Assembly (NCBI RefSeq): GCF_900116875.1
Contig: NZ_FPCC01000005.1
Span: 124,001-188,000 of the forward strand
Source of the DNA: Butyrivibrio sp. INlla21
Lineage (GTDB): Bacteria > Bacillota > Clostridia > Lachnospirales > Lachnospiraceae
Length of the DNA stretch: 64,000 nt
Reading direction: 5' to 3'
Shown: piece by piece, positions 44,737 through 53,574 of the stretch
Numbering within the stretch: the first letter of the stretch is position 1
How the letters are laid out: every line of letters begins with the position of its first letter
Notes under the pieces: generated by a model
Databases searched by the model: none
Told to the model about the DNA's origin: nothing
The model's input: only the letters and a program-made list of their open reading frames with translations
Position numbers and translations under genes: made by a program

Positions 44737-44752
44737 TTATAGCGGAGTATAA
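44737..44752. promoter_or_regulatory. LysR-like site TTATAGCGGAGTATAA
   Basis: The third TTATAGC-N5-ATAA site and the most symmetrical. It begins 95 bp upstream of the cysK start. Confidence 0.62.
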
Positions 44753-44762
44753 ACTTTGGTTA

Positions 44763-47333
44763 TTACAGTTTTATCATCAGATGATTCTTCTCAAGATCGT
44801 AGTAGAGAGTACAATCCAGATCCTTCATATCATATACGCTTACAATGCCGCGTTCTGATTCACTTTCAGTAAACTCCGATGTGATATCTTTGCCCTTCTT
44901 AAAGCTCTCAGGTGCAAATACTTTTGTCTTCTCTCCTGAGAAAACCGCAGTATAGAGAATGTCCGCTTCCACAAGATCCTGGAAGATATGGCTTCCGTAT
45001 GACAGCTCGGGATTGTATCCTGCTTCCTTTTCCTCAACCTCGCATACGGCTTCAAACTCACTAATATCCGCAAAGGTAGTGGGAACGCCAAGCTCCGGTG
45101 AAGATGTGCCGATACGTCCGGGAACTATGAGCATCATGTGTCTTCCTTTATCTCTGTAGGTCCAATTGACCTTTCCGATAATACTAGCGATACCGGGCTT
45201 ATCCGCATATGGCATGTTGTAATAAGCCTTGGGATCAACGTATACGATAAGATCTACAGGAACACTTCTTGAAAGGCCCATCGAAGAATCCAATGTTTCC
45301 ATCAAAATATTCTCGGCAGGTACATTCTCAGGAATCGTTACGCTGCCTGTATCCTTGGACACCTGTAGCGGTCTGCACTGCAAAAGATTTATCGAATACT
45401 CTCCGGTTTCCGACAAATTGATCGTAAATTCTATATCAACGGGATGCTCATACTCCTCATGAATGCAATGCATCATCCGCTGCATTCTTTTCATTATCTC
45501 TTCTTTTTTGACTAGTCCCTTACAGGAAATAAATCTTACATCACGGATTATTCCGCGCTCTTTTAATGAATCCTCAACCTCGTAGTCGTGCTCAAGAAGT
45601 GTATTTACAAGATACATCGGAAGCTTCTTCTCAAGGTCTCTAAGTTCAAGGCGCTTTAGCTCATGCTCTGTTACATCCATTACTTCCACAGCTCTTTGTG
45701 AGAACTGATGCTTTTCCGCGATTGTAACGCACGAAGTTGCCTCAGGCATATCAAGACTTACAAGACGTGGATATGAGCCCATCGTCCTGTCTACAGCCGA
45801 TGTTCCAAGTCCCATGACAAGTCTGAGCATTCCCGCCTTAGGATCTATTCCGGACAGAAATTTGTACGGGCTGTATGAATAGCCAACACCTGCCGCGCAG
45901 GGCATATAGTACTGTCCGTAGTATGAGCCCGAAACCCTTTGAACAAGTAGCGCCATCTGCTCATCTCTTTTATCCAGACCTCTTCTCTTACGATAATCAA
46001 GTGCGGAAAGACTCATAGTACTTGCATAGACCGTTCTTATGGCGTTCTCAAACTCTTCAAGTCTCTCTTCAAGCGTTCCTCTGTTGGCGCAAAATACCGA
46101 CTCATACTTTCCCGCAAAGGCATTGCCAAAGCCGTCTTCCAGGATACTGCTCGAGCGGACAATAAAAGGATCTTGTCCGTAGTATTCAAGGATGTGCTTT
46201 AGCTGCGTTTTGAAATCCTCCGCAAATACGCCGGATCTTAATTTATCCGCAAACTCTTCCGCAAGGGAAAAATACTCCTCTTCCGTTCTCTGGCGAACTC
46301 TGATATCCCAGAAATCGTTGTCCACTATGTACGTGTAATAGATATCGGATCCAAGGAAAAAGGAATCATGTGGCTCCAATATCTCGTTTATCTCAGGCTC
46401 GGTATTTCTGATGATAGCTCTGGCAAGAAGCATACCGCAGGCTTTTCCGCCGATAAGACCTGTGCCTATCATATGGCTCCTGACATTGAAATAGTCCTCG
46501 GGTCTAAAGTGCTTTTTTACCATGGTTCTCATCTTGTCATCTCTGGTCATCATGACCTTGCACATGATGTCACAGGGTTCTTCCATATCCATGTGGCTGT
46601 CATATTGGAACTTCGCCGTATTAAAAAACTTATCCCAGAAATCAACATATTGATCTTCACCGGGGCGCTGGAAATTGTCCAGTAGCTGGTAAAAGCGGCT
46701 ACTTTGAACTCCGTCTAAGATCGGTCTGAAATAGCCGTCCTCCTTCCTGTAAATATGCGGAAGGAACATGGTCTCCGAATCACGGTTCCAGACTTTTTCG
46801 GGACGGACATATACATTTTTTGAATCGGAATACACATCAAGAAACAGCTGTGTTGTGTTAAGGATCTTATTTATTGAATGGAAAGAATGCTTTCCTCTGA
46901 TTATAGGGAAAAAAGCGACTGTATCAAGAATAAAAAGAAACGGACAGGTAACTCTGAAAAAATTGCCCATCATAAGGTCTGTTGCCCACGCGATCTGAAG
47001 CTCCGACAGGCAATCGAAAACATAGAAGGCATCCTTACCCTCTTTTTCTATAACATTATGGATCTCAACGGTGAAGGTCTCAAATCGGTGAGACAGCGGA
47101 ACCTGCACAGTCTTAACTTCAGGGCAGTCCTCCACAAGAGGCTCGTGGGTTGCAAAACGAAAATAGATAATGTTCCTCTTATCTTTTTTGGCCTGCTCAA
47201 TATACGGGTCAACGAATAGCTTGAACTCGGACAGTTCCGAAACTCTGAAAACAACGTTATCTCCAAGCCTGATATTATCAAGCGCTTCATCCATCTCGGG
47301 TATGCCGGACATTACTCTGTCAAATGCTGCCAT
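44763..47333 (-). CDS. KaiC-like/PEP-pyruvate-binding (PPDK_N) fusion protein
   Basis: An 856-residue protein. The N-terminal 200 residues resemble a degenerate RecA/KaiC domain (SGIPEMDEALDNIRLGDNVVF, but without a Walker A lysine motif). A PPDK_N/PEP-synthase ATP-grasp domain follows: GLIGGKACGM (292-301), IVRSSSILED (391-400), FAGKYES (406-412) and the terminal LLQCRPLQ. There is no phosphohistidine swivel domain and no PEP-binding TIM barrel, so it is not a PEP synthase or PPDK. It may use ATP to phosphorylate an unknown target. A GGAGG site is intact, but an insertion sequence lies 24 bp upstream of the ATG. Confidence 0.75.
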   Translation of the reverse strand: MAAFDRVMSGIPEMDEALDNIRLGDNVVFRVSELSEFKLFVDPYIEQAKKDKRNIIYFRFATHEPLVEDCPEVKTVQVPLSHRFETFTVEIHNVIEKEGKDAFYVFDCLSELQIAWATDLMMGNFFRVTCPFLFILDTVAFFPIIRGKHSFHSINKILNTTQLFLDVYSDSKNVYVRPEKVWNRDSETMFLPHIYRKEDGYFRPILDGVQSSRFYQLLDNFQRPGEDQYVDFWDKFFNTAKFQYDSHMDMEEPCDIMCKVMMTRDDKMRTMVKKHFRPEDYFNVRSHMIGTGLIGGKACGMLLARAIIRNTEPEINEILEPHDSFFLGSDIYYTYIVDNDFWDIRVRQRTEEEYFSLAEEFADKLRSGVFAEDFKTQLKHILEYYGQDPFIVRSSSILEDGFGNAFAGKYESVFCANRGTLEERLEEFENAIRTVYASTMSLSALDYRKRRGLDKRDEQMALLVQRVSGSYYGQYYMPCAAGVGYSYSPYKFLSGIDPKAGMLRLVMGLGTSAVDRTMGSYPRLVSLDMPEATSCVTIAEKHQFSQRAVEVMDVTEHELKRLELRDLEKKLPMYLVNTLLEHDYEVEDSLKERGIIRDVRFISCKGLVKKEEIMKRMQRMMHCIHEEYEHPVDIEFTINLSETGEYSINLLQCRPLQVSKDTGSVTIPENVPAENILMETLDSSMGLSRSVPVDLIVYVDPKAYYNMPYADKPGIASIIGKVNWTYRDKGRHMMLIVPGRIGTSSPELGVPTTFADISEFEAVCEVEEKEAGYNPELSYGSHIFQDLVEADILYTAVFSGEKTKVFAPESFKKGKDITSEFTESESERGIVSVYDMKDLDCTLYYDLEKNHLMIKL

Positions 47334-47356
47334 AGATAGTACCTCCGCTCATATAA

Positions 47357-47384
47357 CCTAAGCTCCCGTGAATTTATACCAAGG
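47357..47384 (+). repeat. Left terminal inverted repeat of the IS1634-type element
   Basis: Begins CCTAAGCTCCCGTG and ends TTTATACCAAGG. It pairs with 49152-49179 at 24 of 28 positions. Confidence 0.9.
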
Positions 47385-47477
47385 ATGCGGTATAAACTCA
47401 GTTAATCAACTCCCGCAAAGTCTTGTATTTACAGGCTTTGCGCCCACAATATATTGTATCAAAATAGCTCATTTTGC

Positions 47478-47517
47478 TTGCGTTTCTAACAATTCCTTGG
47501 TATAATTATACCAAGGA
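47478..47517 (+). promoter_or_regulatory. Transposase promoter inside a palindrome
   Basis: The -10 TATAAT (47501-47506) with TTGCGT (47478-47483) at 17-bp spacing lies in a perfect 24-bp palindrome (47494-47517). The palindrome arms, TATACCAAGG and its complement, match the inner ends of both terminal repeats, so transposase bound there could repress its own promoter. Confidence 0.6.
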
Positions 47518-47526
47518 GGGATTGAT

Positions 47527-49146
47527 ATGGAACTGAAGATTAACGAACCCTGGATCACAAGCAAAGTAAGGTGTCAGAACGGTTACGCCTATATCGACAA
47601 GCCTTTTTGGAACGCTGAAAAACAGTGTGCTGATCATAAACGTGAGTACATAGGCAAGTATGATGGAAAAACATTTACTCCTAACAAAACATTCCATAGG
47701 CTTAAGGCTGAGTATGAACAGAGCCTCACATCACCTAAGACCGGTCCGGTTCCTACTGACATCTGTCTACGTCAGTTCTATGGATCCACATATCTTCTGA
47801 ATGAGATATGTAGTAAGACTGGCATTGCAGCTGACCTTGGTAAATGCTTTGGTGACCTCGCTCCGCAGATCCTGTCTCTGGCCTATTATCTTGTTCTTGA
47901 GGAAGGTCAGCCTATGTACAGGTTCCATAAATGGGGCATAACTCACAGGCATCCATATGGCAAGGACATCCCTTCACAGAGAAGCAGCGAACTTTTCGGT
48001 CTCATAACTGAAGAGACCAAGATGGATTATTTCAAGTACCAGGCCAAACGCCACGGCATGAACGAATACCTTGCTTTTGATACAACATCTATCTCTTCAT
48101 ACTCAACCCTGATAAAGCAGGCCAAGTATGGAAAGAACAAAGAAGGCGACTCACTTCCGCAGATAAATCTTGCGCTCCTTTATGGAGAGGAATCAATGCT
48201 TCCTGTATACTACAGAAAGCTTGCAGGCAACATCACGGATGTTAAGACTATAGAGAATCTCATTAAGGATGTTGATTTCCTCAAACTTGACAAGCTCAAG
48301 CTTGTCATGGACAGAGGTTTCTACAGCGAGAAGAATATCAACGACCTCATGAAGCACCACCACAAGTTCCTTATCGGAGCAAAGCTGTCACTGAGCAAAG
48401 TAAGCGACAGGCTTGATAAGATCCGTGCGGATTTTGTTACCCGCTATAACTATAATTCTGAGTTAAAACTATATGTCATGTCATTTACAGAAGAGTGGAC
48501 CTATACAGAAGAAAAGGTCCGCAGCGGAGAGATAATCACTGATAAAAAGCGTATATATCTCCACTTCTACTATAATGACCAGAAAGCTACTGATGACAAG
48601 ACGAGGTTCAATGCTATGCTTGACCGTCTTGAAAACAACCTGGTAAACGGAACTCCTGATCCTGCTGATGAAAAGCTCTATCAGAAGTACTTTACAATAC
48701 ATGAGACACCTGTAAGGGGCAAAGTCTACAGTTTCAAGGAAGATGCAATCCGCAAGGCTGAGAAGAACTACGGATACTTTGCTCTTATGACCAACGGAAT
48801 CAAGGACCCGGTGGAAGCTCTGCGCATATACCGCCTCAAGGATCTCATTGAAAAGTCCTTCGGAAACCTTAAGGAACGTCTTTCTATGAGACGCATGTCT
48901 GTTGCATCTGAAGAGAACTTTGAAGGCAAGCTGTTTATACAGTTTGTAGCGCTTCAAATGGTGTCTTATATCAAAAAGCAGATGGATGATAACGGCCTGT
49001 TCAGTAACTATACGATACAGTCGCTGCTTGATGAACTGGATACCATTGAGTATTACCAGCAACCCGGTAAGGCTCATCATCTATCTGAGATAACAGCAAA
49101 ACAGCGTGAGCTCTATGAGCTCATGGGAGTCGATGTCCCGACATGA
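47527..49146 (+). CDS. IS1634-family transposase (DDE)
   Basis: A 539-residue DDE transposase of the IS1634 group (IS4 superfamily). Catalytic residues by motif are D185 (LAFDTTSIS), D262 (LVMDRGFYSEKN) and E442 in the Y-R-E-like block YRLKDLIEKSFGNLKE. A large insertion lies between the second Asp and the Glu, as is normal for this group. An AAGGAGG site sits 7 bp before the ATG, part of it inside the palindromic promoter. No frameshift or premature stop is seen, so it is probably active. Confidence 0.93.
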   Translation: MELKINEPWITSKVRCQNGYAYIDKPFWNAEKQCADHKREYIGKYDGKTFTPNKTFHRLKAEYEQSLTSPKTGPVPTDICLRQFYGSTYLLNEICSKTGIAADLGKCFGDLAPQILSLAYYLVLEEGQPMYRFHKWGITHRHPYGKDIPSQRSSELFGLITEETKMDYFKYQAKRHGMNEYLAFDTTSISSYSTLIKQAKYGKNKEGDSLPQINLALLYGEESMLPVYYRKLAGNITDVKTIENLIKDVDFLKLDKLKLVMDRGFYSEKNINDLMKHHHKFLIGAKLSLSKVSDRLDKIRADFVTRYNYNSELKLYVMSFTEEWTYTEEKVRSGEIITDKKRIYLHFYYNDQKATDDKTRFNAMLDRLENNLVNGTPDPADEKLYQKYFTIHETPVRGKVYSFKEDAIRKAEKNYGYFALMTNGIKDPVEALRIYRLKDLIEKSFGNLKERLSMRRMSVASEENFEGKLFIQFVALQMVSYIKKQMDDNGLFSNYTIQSLLDELDTIEYYQQPGKAHHLSEITAKQRELYELMGVDVPT

Positions 49147-49151
49147 TCAAC

Positions 49152-49179
49152 CCTTGGTATAAAATGACGGGACTTTAGG
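49152..49179 (-). repeat. Right terminal inverted repeat of the IS1634-type element
   Basis: Begins CCTTGGTATAAA and ends GGGACTTTAGG. It starts 6 bp after the transposase stop codon. Confidence 0.9.
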
Positions 49180-49211
49180 ATATAATTGAAATAAAAAGTT
49201 CCAAAAGAAAA

Positions 49212-49246
49212 AGGCAAAGACCACCAATTTCTTGGCGCCTTTGCCT
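49212..49246 (-). terminator. Terminator after the AstE-like genes
   Basis: The 8-bp stem AGGCAAAG/CTTTGCCT (49212-49219 with 49239-49246) has an inner CCAA/TTGG pairing. TTTTTCTTTTGG follows on the minus strand. It ends the operon that starts at 54.4 kb. Confidence 0.75.
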
Positions 49247-49285
49247 CTGATATCATTATATTCCCATAATACATTTAGCGCTATA

Positions 49286-50215
49286 TCAAACTTTTTTTAT
49301 TATTTTAATAACAGCAGTCTCCGCATAAGTAATGGGGTTGGAATGCATAAAAAACAATATTCCGTCTGTAGGAGCGTACAAGGTCTCCATTACTCTTCCG
49401 TCATACGGATCTATTATTTCCGCCAGAGATGTCCCTTCCTTTATATGCTCCCCTACCTTGACGAGCGGTTCAAATATTCCGGATTTTGCAGTTCGAACAC
49501 TGATCAGATCTTTATCGCTTATTATTCTCGTCGGATGTTCACCTCGCTCATGATATTTTACAAACCCATGGCTGTTGCAAAATCTTAGTATTGATAAGAC
49601 CGCTTGTCCTGCACTGTTCTTATCAATTCTGCTCGTAGTCGAAGTATATAAACTGTAGGCTTTCGTATTCCAAACCTGCCAGTTGTAATTAAGTGTTGCT
49701 GTATCATATGGTCTTACAGTTCTTTTTACAACATAAGGAAGGCCAAATTCCTCAGCCGTTTTAATATCTGAATATCCTTCATCCATCATCCTGACATGCG
49801 GAACAAATTCTCCCGGCATATAAAATGACGTAAACTGTATTCCATATTTATAATCTTTTATTTTGGAAAAAATACCATCAGCAATCCTCTGTGTTGTTTC
49901 TCCGAGATTAAATCCCGGAAACATTCTGTTGATATCCGTATTATCAATCGGCCAAAATCTCTTTTGAATATTCAGGGAATACGGATTGCAGCACGGAATA
50001 ATCAGTATTTTAATATTGGAGGCAATCCTACCTTCTTCCTCTAACTGTTTGAATTTCTTCACAAGCTGTGAACAACAGTATAATTGCTGAACTTCATTCC
50101 CCCTCATGCTTCCGACTATGCACAACGCTTTCTTTCCTTTGCCGAATTCAAAACCTGTTATCCTAAAACTATCTCTATATAAACCTTTTATTTCATAAAT
50201 TATCTTCTTTTTCAT
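49286..50215 (-). CDS. AstE/aspartoacylase-family protein with degenerate metal site
   Basis: A 309-residue member of the succinylglutamate desuccinylase/aspartoacylase (M14-like) family. Compared with its paralogue just upstream, the zinc motif GxHGxE reads SMRGNE (R38 replaces His, E41 kept). The second zinc His (DIH) is Gln127 in YGIQF, and the catalytic-Glu region LVVEMG reads LYTSTT. The fold-defining DINRMFPGF and the C-terminal beta-rich module (DGRVMETLYAPTDGILFFM) are intact. It is likely a pseudoenzyme or has a changed activity. Its start overlaps the paralogue stop by 4 bp. Confidence 0.75.
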   Translation of the reverse strand: MKKKIIYEIKGLYRDSFRITGFEFGKGKKALCIVGSMRGNEVQQLYCCSQLVKKFKQLEEEGRIASNIKILIIPCCNPYSLNIQKRFWPIDNTDINRMFPGFNLGETTQRIADGIFSKIKDYKYGIQFTSFYMPGEFVPHVRMMDEGYSDIKTAEEFGLPYVVKRTVRPYDTATLNYNWQVWNTKAYSLYTSTTSRIDKNSAGQAVLSILRFCNSHGFVKYHERGEHPTRIISDKDLISVRTAKSGIFEPLVKVGEHIKEGTSLAEIIDPYDGRVMETLYAPTDGILFFMHSNPITYAETAVIKIIKKV

Positions 50216-51159
50216 ACTGCCACGACTTCCTCTTTCAAAAGTCTTCCGATAAGCGATCCCTCATCAACTATGGGATAATCTCTAATAGTGAATAAAATTC
50301 CATCTATAGGGCTAATAACATTTTCAAGCACTTTCCCTGAAAGCGGATCAATGATGCGTCCTATAATATCTCCCTTTTTTAATCTCTCCCAATGCTTTAC
50401 ACCGGGAATAAACAATCCTCCCGATGCAGCATTAAGAAAGCATACATCATCAGCCTTCTTCGAAACTATAGCCTTTCTGGATGCTCTTACTTTTCCTTTC
50501 CATATACCTATAGACTTCATAAGATTCAAGATACCCTCTACAAGTTGATCTCCGTATTCCTTTGTTATTCGCATTCCCACGCCCATCTCAACAACAAGAC
50601 AGGGCGTTCCCGTACTGTTTAAGCTATATGCAAGCGTTGATTCCAAAACAGTACTTGCACCATGAACCCAAATAAAATCCACATTACACTGCTGCGCAAG
50701 AGGAATCAGTTCTTTCTCATGAAGTTCATTTATTCTTATCTGTGGTATCTCGGTTAAATATATATTACTTGCGTGTATGTCAAGTACAACATCTGACCCT
50801 GAAATATCCTTTATTATATTTGCCGCCAGTGATTCAGTCATATTACCGTCTGCATTACCCGGAAAGATTCTGTTCATATCAAGATCAAACGCCGGTATTC
50901 CACGCGTGATTGAGTCTATTCCAAGTGGATTCATTGCCGGATATATATCAACTACACCGTTCAGGCATTCCTTTTTTTCTTCAATACGCCTTGCCAGCTC
51001 AAAGCAAACATATTGTCCCTCGAGTTCATCACCGTGAACTCCGGTTACAATACTTATGCGTTTCATGCCTTCTTTTTTATCATCGGGTTCTATACGTCTT
51101 TTCTTAATTCTCAACACTTCATCAACAGGTAATAGAACCTCTGCTACAGTCTTTATCAT
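50212..51159 (-). CDS. Succinylglutamate desuccinylase/aspartoacylase-family hydrolase
   Basis: A 315-residue zinc-dependent deacylase. The metal ligands are H42 and E45 in TGVHGDELEG and H129 in LDIHAS. DLDMNRIFPG (92-101) and CLVVEMGVGMR (catalytic Glu) are also intact. Family members remove acyl groups from amino acids such as N-succinylglutamate or N-acetylaspartate. In an operon with a polar amino acid ABC transporter, it may deacylate the imported compound. It overlaps the degenerate paralogue by 4 bp and directly follows the truncated transglutaminase gene. Confidence 0.82.
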   Translation of the reverse strand: MIKTVAEVLLPVDEVLRIKKRRIEPDDKKEGMKRISIVTGVHGDELEGQYVCFELARRIEEKKECLNGVVDIYPAMNPLGIDSITRGIPAFDLDMNRIFPGNADGNMTESLAANIIKDISGSDVVLDIHASNIYLTEIPQIRINELHEKELIPLAQQCNVDFIWVHGASTVLESTLAYSLNSTGTPCLVVEMGVGMRITKEYGDQLVEGILNLMKSIGIWKGKVRASRKAIVSKKADDVCFLNAASGGLFIPGVKHWERLKKGDIIGRIIDPLSGKVLENVISPIDGILFTIRDYPIVDEGSLIGRLLKEEVVAV

Positions 51160-51452
51160 TAGAACAATACTCCACTGCTTATAATACTTTTCTCGGGGCT
51201 TATCTCCTCAACACTAACAAAAACTGCCTGTGTCTGATCGCCGCCTCCATGCATAATTCCTCTGTTTATCTGACATTCTGTGGCGTCTCTACCGCATCCA
51301 AGCTTAATATGTGAATCCAAAACAATGCAATTGTTGGTAGGATCAAAACCAAACCATTTTCCTTCATTGATGACTTCTACCCATGCATGCGATTCGCCTT
51401 CACCTATGATCAACCCAGTAACATAAATGTCTGCGGAAGCACTATGTACCAC
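51159..51452 (-). pseudogene. Transglutaminase-like protein, C-terminal remnant
   Basis: A 97-codon frame matching only the C-terminal end of a bacterial transglutaminase-like protein. IYVTGLIIGEGESHAWVEV carries the catalytic His, and WFGFDPTN carries the Asp. The active-site Cys region and everything upstream are missing. The frame begins (GTG at 51452) inside the truncated permease gene, with no ribosome binding site. It is best explained by a deletion that fused the two genes near 51430. Confidence 0.75.
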
Positions 51453-51910
51453 ATTATCTGGAGCATCGAAAACCCTTGTGAATGTCCGGCTTCAATCTGT
51501 CCGGGTGCCACCGAATTAAGTCCACCTCTTACTATCTCCGCTATAACACCGGACGTATACAGGATAAGTGCGACTGCTGCCTTGAAAAGAAGCTTGTTAT
51601 TTACGGAAGACAATCCGAACATCTGCTTATCAACAAAGCCGGGAGTCGGGCAAAAAACAACGCATATAAATATCCAGAATAAAAGCGGTGTGTTCCTGAA
51701 CATCTCTATGTAGATGGCTGATGCAGCCTTAAATATCCTGCTCTTTTTACTTACGCAGTAGTTTCTCATCAAGGCAAGCACTGTTCCTATTGCTATGCTG
51801 AAAAGAACCGCGGCAACCGATATGATCATGGTAAAAAGAACTCCTTGCAGTATGAACTTTATTATTGCCGGGTCTTTTAACATCGAAAGACTGTTTCCCA
51901 ATGTACTCAT
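51410..51910 (-). pseudogene. Amino acid ABC permease truncated at its C-terminus
   Basis: A permease frame of 166 codons; homologues such as its neighbour are 220-240. The N-terminal helices and coupling loop (SVAPGQIEAGHSQGFSML) are present, but it ends soon after WYIVLPQTF with MLLG and a stop, losing the last helix. The out-of-frame sequence that follows is transglutaminase. The start at 51910 is two bases past the stop of the sister permease. The transporter may be impaired unless the other permease forms a homodimer. Confidence 0.78.
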
Positions 51911-51911
51911 A

Positions 51912-52631
51912 TCATGCCTCCTTAGGTCTTCCGTTTTGGAACACTTTGCTGTCTCTCTTTTTAAGTGATGACTCCCACATTGAAGCAAAAGTTGATAACG
52001 GGAAGCATATCAAAAAGAAGATCACTCCACAGACGATATATGCGGGAGCATAGGAACCGCCTGTGTTTTCACCTGTTACAAAACTGTATGTCAAAGATAA
52101 CAGATCCGCACCTCCTACAATGTATAAACATGATGTGTTTTTTATCATATTGACTATCACGTTGGTCATTGGCGGTAAAATCACCTTGATACTCTGAGGG
52201 ATTATGATGTAGAACATCCTCTCCGCATATCCAAAGCCCTGAGCCTGCGCCGCTTCAAACTGACCCTTGGGAACCGATTCGATTCCCGCTCTTATTACCT
52301 CTGCCATATATGCACCTGTATAAATTCCAAGTGCCAAAAAGCCTGTAACTATGATTCCGGGGCTGTGTCCGGAAAAAGCCAGTGCGTAATATAAAAAGCA
52401 CATTTGAAGAAGAATCGGTGTGTTCTGTATTACCTCAACGTATATTCTGCTTATTGTCCTTAGAACTTTTTTACCGCTTGTAGCCATAAGTCCGAAAACA
52501 ATACCAAGTACAAGAGCTATCAAAAGAGCTACCAAGGCAGTTTTCAGAGTATTGGCAAAACCAAGTAAAAATGTTCCTCTATATGTCCATATTTTGTTCC
52601 ATGCTCTTGGAGATAATAATCCTGACATCAC
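51912..52631 (-). CDS. Amino acid ABC transporter permease
   Basis: A 239-residue polar amino acid permease. VIQNTPILLQMCFLYYALAF is in the N-terminal half, the coupling loop is SVPKGQFEAAQAQGFGYAER, and IIPQSIKVILPPMTNVIVNM is the family C-terminal block that its sister has lost. It starts 20 bp after the binding-protein gene. Confidence 0.9.
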   Translation of the reverse strand: MMSGLLSPRAWNKIWTYRGTFLLGFANTLKTALVALLIALVLGIVFGLMATSGKKVLRTISRIYVEVIQNTPILLQMCFLYYALAFSGHSPGIIVTGFLALGIYTGAYMAEVIRAGIESVPKGQFEAAQAQGFGYAERMFYIIIPQSIKVILPPMTNVIVNMIKNTSCLYIVGGADLLSLTYSFVTGENTGGSYAPAYIVCGVIFFLICFPLSTFASMWESSLKKRDSKVFQNGRPKEA

Positions 52632-52651
52632 CGGTCCTCCGCTATCCTTAC

Positions 52652-53554
52652 TTAATCAAGTCCGTTATCTTTTATAAGCTTATCAATCGTTCCGTCGCTT
52701 AAGCTTGCGGAAACGAGTTCCTCTGCAACCTTTGAAAGTCCGGAACCTTTTGTTGTTGCAATGCCGTACTCCTGAGGAGCAAACTCTGCATCGATGTATG
52801 ATCTTCCCTCTGTCTTGTAGATAGCAAGAATTGACTTATCTACGCAGAACGCATCAACCTCACCAGCGCTAAGAGCAGTGGAAATTGTCGGATAATCATC
52901 GTACTGTCTGAACTTAATACCTGTAGTCCATGTTGCGGGATCAAAGCTCTCTTCATCAAAACCGTCTCCGCTTATCAGGCCTTTTTCGATCATAGCTTTT
53001 ACAAGTGACTTGGCTGATGTCGATCCGGATGAAACACCGACAGTAGCATCAACAAGATCGTCAAGCGTCTTAATTCCCTTGGAATCTTCAACAAGAACGC
53101 TTACATAGTCTGTGTAGTAGGGAGTCGTGAAATCCCAGCTTTCTTTTCTCTCATCGGTTATTGTAAATGTCGCAAGTACGCAGTCGATATCGCCCGAATC
53201 AAGAAGCTCTGTTCTTGTAGCTGCGGTAACGGCTGTAAACTCAATGCCGACTCCAAGCTTATCCGCAAGTGCTTTGGCAAGTTCGATCTCAAGTCCCGTA
53301 TACTCACCTGTAAGAGGATCTTCGAAGCCAAATCCCATAACGGCATTCTTAACTCCGACCTTTAATACTCCTCTGTCCTTAATAGCCTGTACATCTTCAG
53401 AAGCAGGCGCTGCGATTGAATCCTCGGACGCTGCAACGACTATAGTATCTGTTGAATCCGCCGATGCCGTACTTTCAGGTGCTGCGCTTCCGCACGCTAC
53501 CAGCATGGCGCTCATCACTCCCGCCATTATTGCACTCAAAACCTTCTTTTTCAT
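52652..53554 (-). CDS. Amino acid ABC transporter substrate-binding lipoprotein
   Basis: A 300-residue SBP_bac_3 protein. The lipobox is AMLVACGSAA, followed by an S/T/A-rich linker. The mature fold starts IKDRGVLKVGVKNAVMGFGF, with GLEIELAKALADKLGV and LLDSGDIDCVLATFTIT in the usual places. The pattern resembles glutamate/aspartate or glutamine binders (GluB/PEB1 type), which would fit an acylated acidic amino acid given the AstE neighbour, but this is speculative. Confidence 0.88.
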   Translation of the reverse strand: MKKKVLSAIMAGVMSAMLVACGSAAPESTASADSTDTIVVAASEDSIAAPASEDVQAIKDRGVLKVGVKNAVMGFGFEDPLTGEYTGLEIELAKALADKLGVGIEFTAVTAATRTELLDSGDIDCVLATFTITDERKESWDFTTPYYTDYVSVLVEDSKGIKTLDDLVDATVGVSSGSTSAKSLVKAMIEKGLISGDGFDEESFDPATWTTGIKFRQYDDYPTISTALSAGEVDAFCVDKSILAIYKTEGRSYIDAEFAPQEYGIATTKGSGLSKVAEELVSASLSDGTIDKLIKDNGLD

Positions 53555-53574
53555 AATATTGTTCCTCCTATCTA

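Larger units (their letters stand above)
47357..49179 (+). mobile_element. IS1634-family insertion sequence, apparently intact
   Basis: This 1,823-bp element has 28-bp terminal inverted repeats (24 of 28 positions match), one full-length transposase gene, and a 6-bp target duplication ATATAA at 47351-47356 and 49180-49185. The perfect duplication and intact open frame point to a recent insertion. It separates the KaiC/PPDK_N gene from its native upstream region, which now lies beyond 49185. Confidence 0.93.

Noticed and set aside
44763-47333. PEP synthase or pyruvate phosphate dikinase
   Set aside because: Only the nucleotide-binding PPDK_N part is present; the phosphohistidine and PEP-binding domains are missing.
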